Source: an uncultured Bacteroides sp.
GTDB lineage: Bacteria > Bacteroidota > Bacteroidia > Bacteroidales > Bacteroidaceae
NCBI GenBank assembly: GCA_947646015.1
Contig: CANSEY010000013.1
Coordinates: forward strand, 41,077 to 105,076
Direction: 5' to 3'
Length of the DNA stretch: 64,000 bases
Made by a program: the position numbers and the translations under genes. How positions within the stretch are numbered: the first letter of the stretch is position 1; the number at the start of each line of letters is the position of its first letter. Of this stretch, positions 16,676 through 25,836 are shown piece by piece. Below the pieces are notes generated by a model, which was given only the letters and a program-made list of their open reading frames with translations, had not been told where the DNA came from and searched no databases.

Positions 16676-17305
16676 ATGAAAGTAAAAGTTTTAGTGCTGT
16701 GTATGGGCTGCTTCTTCTTCAGCCTCACGGCAAAGGCGCAGTGGGTCGTGACAGACCCGACCAATCTCGCACAGGGCATCATCAATGCCGCGAAAAACAT
16801 CGTGCAGACATCTACGACGGCCACGAATATGGTGAAAAATTTTCAGGAAACCGTCAAGATCTACCAGCAGGGAAAGGAGTTCTATGACGGGCTCCGCAAG
16901 GTGAAGAACCTTGTCCGCGACGCCCGCAAGGTGCAGCAGACCATCCTGATGGTGGGCGACATCACGGACATCTACGTGAACAGCTTCGAGCGGATGCTCA
17001 GCGACCCGTACTTCACGCCGGAGGAACTGAGCGCGATAGCCCTCGGCTACACCAAGCTGCTGGAAGAGAGCGCACACCTGCTGAATGACCTGAAGACGGT
17101 GGTCAACGAGAACGGGCTGTCGATGAACGACAAGGAGCGCATGGATATCATCGACCGGTGCTACACCGACATGCTCCAGTACCGGAGTCTGGTGCAGTAT
17201 TACACCAACAAGAACATCGGCGTGTCCTACCTGCGTGCCAAGAAGCAGAACGACATTGATCGTGTGATGGCTCTTTACGGCTCACCCCATGAGCGTTATT
17301 GGTAA
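16676..17305 (+). CDS. traI: TraI (DUF4141), VirB5-like
   Basis: 209 residues with a signal peptide (KVLVLCMGCFFFSLTAKAQW). A mostly helical body follows, with GIINAAKNIVQTSTTATNMV and YQQGKEFYDGLRKVKNLVRD. Family DUF4141 (TraI) of CTnDOT-type elements. The helical secreted design resembles VirB5 minor pilins. It is followed after 12 bp by traJ. Confidence 0.87.
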   Translation: MKVKVLVLCMGCFFFSLTAKAQWVVTDPTNLAQGIINAAKNIVQTSTTATNMVKNFQETVKIYQQGKEFYDGLRKVKNLVRDARKVQQTILMVGDITDIYVNSFERMLSDPYFTPEELSAIALGYTKLLEESAHLLNDLKTVVNENGLSMNDKERMDIIDRCYTDMLQYRSLVQYYTNKNIGVSYLRAKKQNDIDRVMALYGSPHERYW

Positions 17306-17317
17306 TCCTGAATCCGA

Positions 17318-18328
17318 ATGCTTATGGTATTGCTGGCAATAAATTTCGACAACCTGCATCAGATTTTGCAGAACCTGTACACGGACATGATGCCGCTCTG
17401 CTCGCAGATGACCGGTGTCGCCAAGGGCCTTGCAGGATTGGGAGCCCTGTTCTACGTGGCTTACCGCGTGTGGCAGTCATTGGCAAGAGCCGAGCCTGTA
17501 GATGTCTTTCCTCTTCTCCGTCCCTTTGCTTTGGGGCTGTGCATCATGTTCTTCCCGACACTCGTGCTGGGCACGCTGAACAGTGTCATGTCGCCCATAG
17601 TAAAGGGTACGCACACGATATTGGAGTCTCAGACCTTCGACATGAACGAGTACCGGGCGCAGAAGGACAAGCTGGAGTTCGAGGCGATGAAGCGCAATCC
17701 GGAAACGGCCTATCTGGTCGATAAGGAAGCCTTCGACAACAAGCTGGACGAACTTGGTGCGCTGGACGCGATTGAGGCCTGCGGGATGTATGTGGACCGG
17801 GCGATGTACAACATGAAGAAGGCGGTGCAGAATTTCTTCCGCGAACTGCTGGAGCTGATGTTCAACGCCGCCGCCCTCGTTATCGACACACTGAGGACCT
17901 TCTTCCTGATAGTCCTTTCGATACTTGGTCCTATCTCCTTCGCCATCTCCTGCTGGGACGGATTCCAGGCCTCGCTCAGCCAGTGGTTCGTCCGCTATAT
18001 CAGCATCTACCTGTGGCTTCCGGTCAGCGACCTGTTCAGCAGCGTGCTGGCAAGGATTCAGGTGCTGATGCTCCAGCAGGACATCGAGCGGCTTGCCGAC
18101 CCGAACTTCATCCCTGACGGCTCCAACGGCGTGTACATCACGTTCCTTATTATCGGAATCATCGGGTATTTCACCATCCCGACGGTCGCGAACTGGATCA
18201 TCCAGGCAGGAGGCGGTGCGGGCAACTACGGCAAGAACGTGACCCAGACGGCATCCAAGACAGGCTCTGTCGTGGCCGGTACTGCCGGTGCAGCGGTGGG
18301 CAATGTGGCCGGAAGACTTATCAAGTAA
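17318..18328 (+). CDS. traJ: TraJ, VirB6-like inner-membrane protein
   Basis: 336 residues with several membrane segments. These include LAGLGALFYVAYRVW near residue 40, FALGLCIMFFPTLVLG near residue 72, LIVLSILGPISFAISCW near residue 195 and FLIIGIIGYFTIPTVANWI near residue 278. A soluble acidic loop lies around residues 105-150. Matches the CTnDOT TraJ family, the likely counterpart of the polytopic VirB6 channel protein. Glycine-rich C-terminus. Confidence 0.9.
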   Translation: MLMVLLAINFDNLHQILQNLYTDMMPLCSQMTGVAKGLAGLGALFYVAYRVWQSLARAEPVDVFPLLRPFALGLCIMFFPTLVLGTLNSVMSPIVKGTHTILESQTFDMNEYRAQKDKLEFEAMKRNPETAYLVDKEAFDNKLDELGALDAIEACGMYVDRAMYNMKKAVQNFFRELLELMFNAAALVIDTLRTFFLIVLSILGPISFAISCWDGFQASLSQWFVRYISIYLWLPVSDLFSSVLARIQVLMLQQDIERLADPNFIPDGSNGVYITFLIIGIIGYFTIPTVANWIIQAGGGAGNYGKNVTQTASKTGSVVAGTAGAAVGNVAGRLIK

Positions 18329-18349
18329 TAACATTAAAACGACATTGGA

Positions 18350-18973
18350 ATGGAATTCAAATCATTGAAAAATATCGAGACCAGTTTCAGGCAGCTCCGC
18401 CTGTTCGGGATAGCCTATCTCTGCGTATGTACCCTGCTCGTGGGATTCTCCGTGTGGAAGGCCTACAGCTTCGCGGAGGCGCAGCGGGAGAAAATCTATG
18501 TGCTGGACGAGGGTAAGTCACTGATGCTGGCCCTCTCGCAGGACTTGGAACAGAACCGCCCCGTGGAGGCAAGGGAGCATGTAAAACGCTTCCACGAGCT
18601 GTTCTTCACGCTCGCTCCCGACAAGAGTGCGATTGAGAGCAATATCCAGCGGGCCATGTTCCTCGGCGACCGTTCCGCGTATGCCCACTATGTGGACCTG
18701 GCGGAGCAGGGGTACTACAACCGGATCATTTCGGGGAACGTGAACCAGCGTATCGGGATAGACAGCGTGAAATGCGACTTCAACACCTATCCTTACGAGG
18801 TTGTGACCTACGCGAAGCTCTCCATCATCCGGGAGAAGAGCGTGACCGAGCGCAGCCTCGTCACACGGGGCAGGCTGCTGAACTCCACACGCAGCGACAA
18901 CAACCCGCACGGCTTCATCATGGAGGCGTTCCGCGTGGTGGAGAACAAGGATATAAGAGTGTATGACCGTTAA
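18350..18973 (+). CDS. traK: TraK, VirB8-like
   Basis: 207 residues with a short cytoplasmic N-terminus (MEFKSLKNIETSFRQLRLFG), one membrane segment (residues 20-38) and a periplasmic domain ending with TRSDNNPHGFIMEAFRVVEN. This single-pass layout and its place in the operon fit the VirB8-like TraK family. It starts 21 bp after traJ. Confidence 0.88.
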   Translation: MEFKSLKNIETSFRQLRLFGIAYLCVCTLLVGFSVWKAYSFAEAQREKIYVLDEGKSLMLALSQDLEQNRPVEAREHVKRFHELFFTLAPDKSAIESNIQRAMFLGDRSAYAHYVDLAEQGYYNRIISGNVNQRIGIDSVKCDFNTYPYEVVTYAKLSIIREKSVTERSLVTRGRLLNSTRSDNNPHGFIMEAFRVVENKDIRVYDR

Positions 18974-18985
18974 AATTTTGAATGT

Positions 18986-19291
18986 ATGAGAAAGAGAATC
19001 TTGAAAATCAGAAGTCTGGCAGAAGGCAAGCTGCGGGACTTGTGCGACAGCCTGACTCCCGAAAGGAGAAAGGCGGTTGTCATCGGACTGTGCACCGTAT
19101 TCGCGGCAGTCAATTTCTATATGATATTCCGTGCCATATACGACATCGGACGGGAGGATGCCCGGCAGGAGGTAATCGAAATTGCCCCGCTGGATATTCC
19201 GGATTTCGTTCCTGCCGACACGCTCTCCGATGAGAAAGTGCGTGACATGGAAGAGTTTTTTAACCAATTCAACAATCAAGGCAATGAGTAA
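18986..19291 (+). CDS. traL: TraL (DUF3989)
   Basis: 101 residues with a basic N-terminus, one membrane segment (AVVIGLCTVFAAVNFYMIFRA, residues 31-50) and a short acidic tail. Small single-pass component found between traK and traM in CTnDOT-type elements. Its end overlaps the traM start by eight bases. Confidence 0.83.
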   Translation: MRKRILKIRSLAEGKLRDLCDSLTPERRKAVVIGLCTVFAAVNFYMIFRAIYDIGREDARQEVIEIAPLDIPDFVPADTLSDEKVRDMEEFFNQFNNQGNE

Positions 19292-20576
19292 CGACGCTAA
19301 CACATTGAAAAAGAGGCAGGAAATCAAGAAATACTTGGTTTATGCCGGGATGTTCCTGCTGTTCATCGGCTGCATGTGGTGGATTTTCGCCCCGTCGAAA
19401 GAGGACAGGCAGGAAGAAACTAAGAAAGCAGGTTTCAACACCGAACTGCCCGACCCGAGGGGTGCGGGCATAGAGGGCGACAAGATTGCCGCCTACGAGC
19501 AGGCTGACATGAGGCGCAGGCAGGAAGAGAAGATGCGCACGCTGGAAGACTTCTCTTCCCTTGCCGACGAAAAAAGGCAGGAGAATCCGCAGGCTGTGGC
19601 TGTGGAGATTGTGCCGGATTCGGAGTATAAGGGTGGCGGCACATCCTATCGTGGCGGTGGAAATCGCGGCAATGCCTTTGCATCCTCCGCCTCCGCCTAT
19701 AACGACATCAACGCCACTTTGGGCAGTTTCTACCAAGAGCCGGAGGAAGACCCCGAAAAGGAGGCGTTGAAAGCCGAGGTGGAGCAGCTGAAGCAGGCAG
19801 CCGCCGTACAGCAGCCCGCGCAGATGACTTACGAGGAGCAGGTGGCCCTGTTGGAGAAATCCTACGAGTTTGCCGCCAAGTACACGCCGGGAGGTGGCGG
19901 TGCAAATACCGGAAAGCAGGCGGGGAACGAGGCGGTCACGCGGAACGGGAAGGCGAAAGCCGTTCCCGTGGGGCTGGTTTCCACTCCGGTGGTATCGTCC
20001 CTGCCGCAGCCCGTCAGCGATTCCGTGCTGTTTGCAAGGCTGTCGCAACCGGGGCGGTTTCATACGGCAATCGGGAACACGGAAGCCGGGAGCATGAGGA
20101 ATACCGTCCGTGCCTGTATCCACGGCGACCAGACCGTCATCAGCGGACAGGGAGTGAGGATGCGCCTGCTGGAACCGATGCGTGTCTGGAAGCATGTCCT
20201 TCCGAAAAACACCCTGCTCACGGGAGAGAGCCGCATACAGGGAGAGCGGCTCAATATCGGGATTGTGCAGGTGGAATATGACGGTATCATCATTCCGGTG
20301 GAACTCACCGTGTATGACAACGACGGACAGGACGGAATCTTCATTCCCGGGTCTATGGAAGCGAGCGCGGTCAAGGAGGTGGCGGCCAACATGGGACAGA
20401 ACCTCGGCACGAGCATCTCCATCACCAACCAGTCGGCCAAGGACCAGCTGCTCTCCGAACTCGGGCGCGGAGCCATCCAGGGAGTGTCGCAGTACATCTC
20501 CAAGAAACTACGCGAGGAGAAGGTACACCTCAAGTCCGGCCATACCCTGATGCTTTATCAGAATGACAATCAATAA
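19284..20576 (+). CDS. traM: TraM, VirB10-like
   Basis: 430 residues from MSNDANTLKKRQEI. One N-terminal membrane segment (YLVYAGMFLLFIGCMWWIF) is followed by a long charged linker (residues 45-200, Gln/Glu-rich with YKGGGTSYRGGGNRGN). A C-terminal beta domain has IHGDQTVISGQGVRMRLLEP and ITNQSAKDQLLSELGRGAIQ. It belongs to the conjugative transposon TraM family, the VirB10-like protein that spans the periplasm. A longer frame open from 19182 overlaps traL and is rejected. Confidence 0.92.
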   Translation: MSNDANTLKKRQEIKKYLVYAGMFLLFIGCMWWIFAPSKEDRQEETKKAGFNTELPDPRGAGIEGDKIAAYEQADMRRRQEEKMRTLEDFSSLADEKRQENPQAVAVEIVPDSEYKGGGTSYRGGGNRGNAFASSASAYNDINATLGSFYQEPEEDPEKEALKAEVEQLKQAAAVQQPAQMTYEEQVALLEKSYEFAAKYTPGGGGANTGKQAGNEAVTRNGKAKAVPVGLVSTPVVSSLPQPVSDSVLFARLSQPGRFHTAIGNTEAGSMRNTVRACIHGDQTVISGQGVRMRLLEPMRVWKHVLPKNTLLTGESRIQGERLNIGIVQVEYDGIIIPVELTVYDNDGQDGIFIPGSMEASAVKEVAANMGQNLGTSISITNQSAKDQLLSELGRGAIQGVSQYISKKLREEKVHLKSGHTLMLYQNDNQ

Positions 20577-20597
20577 CCCAATTAAAATTCAAAGAAC

Positions 20598-21578
20598 ATG
20601 AAACAGATTTTTGTAATGCTTGCCCTTATGACGGGCGCAGTGAGTGCTTTCGCACAGAATGCCGGTGATTCAACGGCAACAGTTACCAACGGTGTCACAC
20701 TGACGGCGGATGTATATCCGCGGCAGGAGGACGGCGACCTCTATCACGGCCTTACCAGGAAACTGACCTTTGACCGCATGATACCGCCATACGGTCTGGA
20801 AGTGACTTATGACAAGACGACGCATATCATCTTCCCCTCAGCGGTGCGGTATGTGGACCTCGGCTCTGCCAACCTTATAGCAGGCAAGGCGGACGGTGCG
20901 GAGAATGTTATCCGCGTGAAGGCCACGGTTAAAAATTTCCGTGACGAGACGAATATGTCGGTCATCACCGAAAGCGGCAGTTTTTACACCTTCAATGTCA
21001 AATATTCTGATGAGCCGCTATTGCTCAATGTGGAGATGAAAGACTTTATCCATGACGGCAGCAAGGTGAACCGTCCGAACAACGCCCTTGACATCTATTT
21101 GCAGGAGTTGGGTTGCGAATCGCCCAAACTCGTGCAGTTGATTAACAGGAGCATCCACAAGGAGAACAGACGCCATGTCAAGCATATCGGAAGCAAGGCT
21201 TTCGGCATCCAATACCTCTTGCGCGGGCTTTATACCCATAACGGGCTGCTCTATTTCCACACGCAGATCAGGAACTCGTCCAATGTGCCTTTCGAGGTGG
21301 ATTTCGTGACTTTCAAAATCGTGGATAAGAAGGTGATGAAGCGTACAGCCATTCAGGAGAATATTATTTTTCCTCTCAGGGCTTACAACTATGCCACTGT
21401 GGTTGCAGGAAACAAGGAGGAACGCACCGTATTTGCGTTTGACAAGTTCACCATCCCTGCCGACAAGGTATTGGTGGTGGAACTGAACGAGAAAAGCGGC
21501 GGACGCCATCAGTCCTTCACCGTGGAGGGTGAGGACATCGTGAGAGCTAAAGTCATCAATAAACTTAAAGTGAAATAG
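20598..21578 (+). CDS. traN: TraN (DUF4138), VirB9-like
   Basis: 326 residues with a signal peptide (KQIFVMLALMTGAVSAFAQN). A beta-rich domain follows, with LTFDRMIPPYGLEVTYDKTT and IHKENRRHVKHIGSKAFGIQ. Family DUF4138/TraN, believed to act as the outer-membrane VirB9-like ring component that pairs with TraM. Only two bases separate it from traO. Confidence 0.9.
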   Translation: MKQIFVMLALMTGAVSAFAQNAGDSTATVTNGVTLTADVYPRQEDGDLYHGLTRKLTFDRMIPPYGLEVTYDKTTHIIFPSAVRYVDLGSANLIAGKADGAENVIRVKATVKNFRDETNMSVITESGSFYTFNVKYSDEPLLLNVEMKDFIHDGSKVNRPNNALDIYLQELGCESPKLVQLINRSIHKENRRHVKHIGSKAFGIQYLLRGLYTHNGLLYFHTQIRNSSNVPFEVDFVTFKIVDKKVMKRTAIQENIIFPLRAYNYATVVAGNKEERTVFAFDKFTIPADKVLVVELNEKSGGRHQSFTVEGEDIVRAKVINKLKVK

Positions 21579-21580
21579 TT

Positions 21581-22153
21581 ATGCGTAAGGTAATTTATCT
21601 GTGTGTTGCAGTCGTATCGCTTGCCCTGTTTTCAGGGCAGGCATACGCCCAACGGTATCTTCCCGGAATGATGGGTGTGGAACTTCGTGGCGGTTTTGCG
21701 GGCGGTTCTAAAGGGCCTTTGAATTATTATACCGGATTCGCGGTATCGGGATACACGAAGAAAGCCAACCGCTGGGTGGCAGGTGCGGAATACCTGCTGA
21801 AGAATTATGAGTATCGCACCATATCCGTACCCCGTGCCCAGTTCACGGCAGAGGGAGGCTATTACCTGAAGTTCCTGTCCGACCCCTCAAAGACATTGTT
21901 CCTTTCCATCGGCGGTTCAGCCCTTATAGGATATGAGACGGTGAATTGGGGTGACAGGATGATGCACGACGGTTCAAGGCTTCTTGCCGGTGATGCCTTC
22001 CTCTACGGCGGTGCGCTCACTTTGGAGCTGGAAACCTACATTACCGACAGGATAGTCCTGCTTGCCAATGTGCGTGAGCGTGCCCTGTGGGGCAGTCCGT
22101 TAGGGGTGTTCACGACTCAGTTCGGGCTGGGCGTCAAGATAATCATCAATTAA
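21581..22153 (+). CDS. traO: TraO, outer-membrane beta-barrel-like
   Basis: 190 residues with a signal peptide (VSLALFSGQAYAQRY). Alternating beta-strand patterns follow (GVELRGGFAGGSKGPLNYYT, TLELETYITDRIVLLANVRE), ending in an aromatic/hydrophobic strand typical of outer-membrane barrels. Belongs to the TraO family of CTnDOT-type elements. The next gene starts six bases later. Confidence 0.87.
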   Translation: MRKVIYLCVAVVSLALFSGQAYAQRYLPGMMGVELRGGFAGGSKGPLNYYTGFAVSGYTKKANRWVAGAEYLLKNYEYRTISVPRAQFTAEGGYYLKFLSDPSKTLFLSIGGSALIGYETVNWGDRMMHDGSRLLAGDAFLYGGALTLELETYITDRIVLLANVRERALWGSPLGVFTTQFGLGVKIIIN

Positions 22154-22159
22154 CTGCCA

Positions 22160-23041
22160 ATGCCCATGAACATGGAGGAAATAAGAGAAATCCCGATTAC
22201 GGACTTTCTGGCGCGATTGGGACACGAGCCGAAAAGACAGCGCGGGGATGAATGCCGGTATCTCGCCCCGTACCGCGAGGAACGGACTGCCTCGTTTCAG
22301 GTGAACATCCGCAAGAATGTCTGGCACGACTTCGGGACCGGACGGGGCGGTGATATATTCACCCTTGCAGGGGAACTGACAGACAGCCGTGATTTCAAGG
22401 AACAGGTGGATTTCATCACAAGGATTTATGGCGGTCTGGCCCCGGAAAGAAAGACGGTTTTCCGTCCCAAAGAGAACGGCAAGGATAATCCCGATAAAAA
22501 GGAATGCTTGACGGATATCCGTTTCGGACCGCTGTACAACAAGGTTTTGCTCCGCTATCTGGAAGAACGGGGCATTTGCCGCGGTGTGGCATTGCCGAAC
22601 TGCGAGGAGGCAAGGTACACCTTGCATGGCAAGCGGTATTTCGCCATCGGTTTCCGAAATCTCAGCGGCGGATACGAGTTGCGCAACCGCTTCTTCAAGG
22701 GAAGCCTGTCGCCAAAGGACATCTCGCTGATGGAAAACGGTTCGGATACCTGCAACCTGTTCGAGGGGTTCATCGACTACCTGTCGTGGATGGTTCTCGG
22801 TCTCGGGTGCGGTGACGACTACCTCGTGCTGAACTCGGTGGCTCTGTTGGAACGCTCGTATGGCTTTCTTGACAGGTACGGACATATCCGGTGCTATCTG
22901 GACCGGGACGAGGCGGGACGGAGAACGCTGGAAGCTCTCCGTAAACGCTACGGCAATAAAATAGAGGACTGCTCCGCCTTGTACAAGGGGTACAAGGATT
23001 TGAACGAGTACCTGCAAAACATGGACGGGTATCCGGAATAA
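22160..23041 (+). CDS. traP: TraP, DnaG-type primase
   Basis: 293 residues. The N-terminus resembles the zinc-binding domain of DnaG primases (DECRYLAPYREERTASFQVN, then VWHDFGTGRGGDIFTLAGEL) but lacks most of the zinc-ligand cysteines. The C-terminal half is a TOPRIM domain with LFEGFIDYLSW near residue 200 and CYLDRDEAGRRTLEAL near residue 244. It probably primes complementary-strand synthesis in the recipient or during replication. Alternative starts at 22166 and 22172 are possible. Confidence 0.88.
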   Translation: MPMNMEEIREIPITDFLARLGHEPKRQRGDECRYLAPYREERTASFQVNIRKNVWHDFGTGRGGDIFTLAGELTDSRDFKEQVDFITRIYGGLAPERKTVFRPKENGKDNPDKKECLTDIRFGPLYNKVLLRYLEERGICRGVALPNCEEARYTLHGKRYFAIGFRNLSGGYELRNRFFKGSLSPKDISLMENGSDTCNLFEGFIDYLSWMVLGLGCGDDYLVLNSVALLERSYGFLDRYGHIRCYLDRDEAGRRTLEALRKRYGNKIEDCSALYKGYKDLNEYLQNMDGYPE

Positions 23042-23071
23042 ACAAATCGAATATCAATCATTAAAACGAAA

Positions 23072-23641
23072 ATGAATATGAAAAAGAGAAATGTAAAGAA
23101 CGCGTTGGCCGCATTTTTTTCGGCAACGCTCGTGGTACTGGCGGCGTTTGCCCTGGTGTCCTGTGACAATGAACTGGACGTGCAGCAGGAATATCCGTTT
23201 ACGGTGGAAACGATGCCTGTCCCTACCCGCATAGTAAAAGGTGAGACGGTGGAAGTCCGCTGTAAACTCAAACGCGAAGGCCGGTTTTCCGATGCCCGCT
23301 ATACCATCCGTTACTTCCAGCCGGACGGCAAGGGTACGCTCCGTATGGACGACGGGATGGTGCTGCTGCCCAATGACCGCTATCCGCTGGATAGGGAGGT
23401 ATTCCGTCTGTATTATACTTCGGAATGCGAGGACCAGCAGACGATAGACATCTATTTCGAGGACAACAGCGAACCGGCACAGCTTTTCCAGCTGAGTTTC
23501 AGTTTCAACAACGAGAGGACGGATGAGACTGAAGAGAACACGGAAGGGACTGTAGTCAGTCCCGAAAGACCGTGGCTAAGGGATTCGCTTGTTATAAGAC
23601 CGCCTGTGTTGAAATCAGAAAAAGGTTCCATATGCGAATGA
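23072..23641 (+). CDS. traQ: TraQ (DUF3872)
   Basis: 189 residues with an N-terminal signal and lipobox (VLAAFALVSCDNE), so probably a lipoprotein. The Ig-like beta domain has YPFTVETMPVPTRIVKGETV and FRLYYTSECEDQQTIDIYFE. The acidic C-terminal tail from about residue 155 is probably flexible. Family DUF3872/TraQ. Its last ten bases overlap the start of the muramidase gene. Confidence 0.86.
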   Translation: MNMKKRNVKNALAAFFSATLVVLAAFALVSCDNELDVQQEYPFTVETMPVPTRIVKGETVEVRCKLKREGRFSDARYTIRYFQPDGKGTLRMDDGMVLLPNDRYPLDREVFRLYYTSECEDQQTIDIYFEDNSEPAQLFQLSFSFNNERTDETEENTEGTVVSPERPWLRDSLVIRPPVLKSEKGSICE

Positions 23642-24150
23642 TTGTAACGGCTACATGCCTGATTCTGGGTTGCAGCAGCATGGTGGTACAACCACGGGGA
23701 GGCGGTTCGTCGCCTCCCGCCACCTTGCAGATTCCGGCTTCGCTGTTCGAGAAAGCCATTGCCTGCATCAAGGAACATGAGGGTTGGCATGGAAATCATC
23801 TGCCATACGTAGGATTTGGGCACAAATTATTGCCAGGTGAAACATTCACTCCGGATATGACCAAGGCGCAGGCGGATTCCCTGCTGAGGGCGGATTTGCT
23901 GAAACTTTGCTGTATGTGCAGCCGCTTCGGGAAAGACGCGCTCTTGGTCGCAACCCTTTCATATAATGTGGGTTATTACCGTCTGGTAGGCAATGGAAAG
24001 ATACCCAAGAGCAGATTGATTCAAAAACTGGAATCCGGAGACAGGGATATTTATCAGGAGTATATCTCCTTCAGGTGCTACAAGGGGAAAGTGGTTCCAA
24101 GCATAGAGCGACGGCGAAAAAAGGAATTTGAACTGCTTTTTGAAGAGTGA
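23632..24150 (+). CDS. muramidase lipoprotein (GH24-like) of the transfer operon
   Basis: 172 residues. The start MRMIVTATCLILGCSS gives a lipobox at LILGC. The catalytic region has CIKEHEGWHGNHLPYVGFGH, matching the E...G(Y/F)GH arrangement of phage-type lysozymes. TKAQADSLL and LSYNVGYYRL also fit that family. It would open the peptidoglycan so the mating channel can assemble, the role of VirB1-like enzymes. It is last in the transfer operon and overlaps traQ. A start at 23638 is also possible. Confidence 0.88.
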   Translation: MRMIVTATCLILGCSSMVVQPRGGGSSPPATLQIPASLFEKAIACIKEHEGWHGNHLPYVGFGHKLLPGETFTPDMTKAQADSLLRADLLKLCCMCSRFGKDALLVATLSYNVGYYRLVGNGKIPKSRLIQKLESGDRDIYQEYISFRCYKGKVVPSIERRRKKEFELLFEE

Positions 24151-24205
24151 AAGAAGTGTCAGAATAAGGTTTTGGATAATATAGTGTAATTTGTAATTGG
24201 ATAAA

Positions 24206-24239
24206 TCGCCCTCTCCACCGGTTGTTGTGGAGAGGGCGA
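24206..24239. terminator. bidirectional terminator between tra and accessory genes
   Basis: A perfect stem, TCGCCCTCTCCAC with GTGGAGAGGGCGA around an 8-nt loop, lies between the convergent muramidase gene (ending 24150) and the minus-strand gene ending at 24275. T-rich runs are short, but position and stem strength support a terminator for both sides. Confidence 0.8.
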
Positions 24240-24274
24240 TTGGTGTAGAAGGCTGTTTCACATACCTGTCCGGT

Positions 24275-25201
24275 TCAGCTTACGGTAACAACCTCCTGTA
24301 TTTCCGCTTCTTCGGGCAGACGGGACAGCAGGAGCTCCGCCATCGCCCCGTTCTGTGGGATGAGGGCCGGGAAGTCCGTCTTTCCGGGCTTGTATATTTC
24401 TGTAGCCACGTTGTACAGATCCCAGGCGGTAATCTGTCCCTTTGTCATGGCCAGTTTCAGCACCTCTTCGGTGAATATGGAAATCTGCCCTTGGTTCAGG
24501 GGATAGGTCTCGACGGAGGATGAAAGGTTCCTGTCCGAGCTGTCGTGGGATACACGCAGTGCTGTCAGCAGTCCTATGTACATATATACCTCCTCCATGG
24601 AAATAATCTTGTTTTTCAATCTCCGTATCCGTTCGATATCCTCGTTCATGTTCACCTCGAAGTTCGCCAGCCAGCCGTCCACGGTCTCGAACACCTCTTC
24701 CGTCGATACTTTCTTCTTTCCGTAATTGCAGACGCTTCGCTCAGGCGAAAGGATACACTGGTTATGGCATATGAGCACGCAGGGGCCTATGGCCGCCTGT
24801 ATCCCGTCCTGATGGTAAGCCACGACAAGCGTCGTCGTCAGCTCGTCCGTCTCCCAGTCCTTGATCCGGATGGTGGCGAAGATACGGCGGAGTATGTGTG
24901 CTTCCACCGCCTTTTCCCCGTGTGTCTGCTCCACCTGCGGGAGTATGCTCACGCCGGGCTGTGTCTTGTTCCTGTTCTGGGCGGCGAAGATTTCCTCCAC
25001 CTCATAATTGAGGCTGTGCTTCTCGCAGATATCCATCATGCGCCGGATGACCTGGTAATGGTAGATGCCCTGCACGGGATTGTTGTAGATGTCGTTCTCC
25101 TTGTAGGTACGCTGCAATGTCTCGAAGTTCATCACTTCGATTCCGTTCTTCTGGAAGTCGAACTGTTGTTGTCTTTCCAATACTGCCAATGTTGTTTCCA
25201 T
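24275..25201 (-). CDS. hypothetical protein, possibly DUF3871/DUF932-related
   Basis: 308 residues, soluble. Recognisable stretches are NDIYNNPVQGIYHYQVIRRM near residue 36, AYHQDGIQAAIGPCVLICHN near residue 149, LSPERSVCNYGKKKVSTEEV and ISMEEVYMYIGLLTALRVSH. The pattern reminds me of the DUF3871/DUF932 type proteins common on Bacteroides mobile elements, but I cannot confirm the family by reading. It is the most distal accessory gene on the minus strand, 66 bp after the gene ending at 25268, and is closed by the bidirectional terminator. Confidence 0.7.
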   Translation of the reverse strand: METTLAVLERQQQFDFQKNGIEVMNFETLQRTYKENDIYNNPVQGIYHYQVIRRMMDICEKHSLNYEVEEIFAAQNRNKTQPGVSILPQVEQTHGEKAVEAHILRRIFATIRIKDWETDELTTTLVVAYHQDGIQAAIGPCVLICHNQCILSPERSVCNYGKKKVSTEEVFETVDGWLANFEVNMNEDIERIRRLKNKIISMEEVYMYIGLLTALRVSHDSSDRNLSSSVETYPLNQGQISIFTEEVLKLAMTKGQITAWDLYNVATEIYKPGKTDFPALIPQNGAMAELLLSRLPEEAEIQEVVTVS

Positions 25202-25267
25202 AATCTTGAATTTTATGAAGTTGATACTATTAGATTGTTTATTATTTATTGTTACCGTTTTCCCTTT

Positions 25268-25558
25268 TCAGGTATGTATCTGCCATCCGTGGAACGGTTC
25301 CAGCGTGACGGCGAAGGACCTGTCCGGTATTCCATGATAGAGCAGGCCGCCCACGATGCCCGTCCTTCCGTCGGGATAACGTTGCGTGAAACCGAACGAA
25401 TACGGCGCGTGGTCGTAATAGAGGGATATCTCACTGGGATGGTCGGGATTCTTCTCCCAGCTTTCCAGTCTGTCCAGACAGTGCCGGAACGAGGTGTCGC
25501 CGATGGATTCTGCATAGCGCTTTACTTTCTCGAAATGTTCTTCATTCAGGATTTTCAT
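25268..25558 (-). CDS. DUF4120-like small protein behind leader copy C
   Basis: 96 residues starting MKILNEEHFEKVKRYAESIG. The conserved-looking C-terminus contains APYSFGFTQRYPDGRTGIVG and YHGIPDRSFAVTLEPFHGWQ. It resembles the DUF4120 family of Bacteroides conjugative elements; function unknown. It starts 29 nt after structured repeat copy C. Confidence 0.72.
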   Translation of the reverse strand: MKILNEEHFEKVKRYAESIGDTSFRHCLDRLESWEKNPDHPSEISLYYDHAPYSFGFTQRYPDGRTGIVGGLLYHGIPDRSFAVTLEPFHGWQIHT

Positions 25559-25587
25559 GACTTTTGTATTTTATCTGTTAAACATGC

Positions 25588-25779
25588 CCGGCTCCGGGAG
25601 CCGGTATTTTTATTTCTCGCCTGCCTGACTGTCCCGTGTCCGTACGCGCAAGGTTTGGCGAAAGAAAATACCGCAGCCTTCAGGCGAGGATGATTTTCTT
25701 TCAGCCAACCCCGCAGGGGCCCGGCCTTGCGGCGTACGCAGGACACGGGACTACCTTTGCAGGGTGGGAAATAAAATAT
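25588..25779 (-). promoter_or_regulatory. structured repeat/leader element, copy C
   Basis: A small hairpin, CCGGCT/AGCCGG (25588-25604), lies near the gene. The outer stem contains TATTTC/GAAATA. The middle stem pairs GTCCCGTGTCC with GGACACGGGAC and GCAAGG with CCTTGC, with CGTACG facing CGTACG. The inner stem is GAAAGAAAAT/ATTTTCTTTC. The tip is GCC-TTCA-GGC between ATACCGCA and GAGGATGAT. The plus-strand TACCTTTGC at its base fits the -7 box. It lies 29 nt before the DUF4120-like gene and about 57 bp after the stop of the upstream gene. Confidence 0.8.
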
Positions 25780-25836
25780 GCGGTCATTTTTTGGATGCCT
25801 TTCGGTTCAGGTCCTGGTTCTGTGATGCGGTGTACC

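Noticed and set aside
17477-18334. 285-codon antisense open frame across traJ
   Set aside because: Shadow of the conserved traJ gene; composition (His/Asp/Gln rich) is typical of reverse-complement reading of membrane-protein codons.
24545-25693. 382-codon plus-strand open frame
   Set aside because: Antisense to two conserved minus-strand genes and through repeat copy C; no recognisable protein features.
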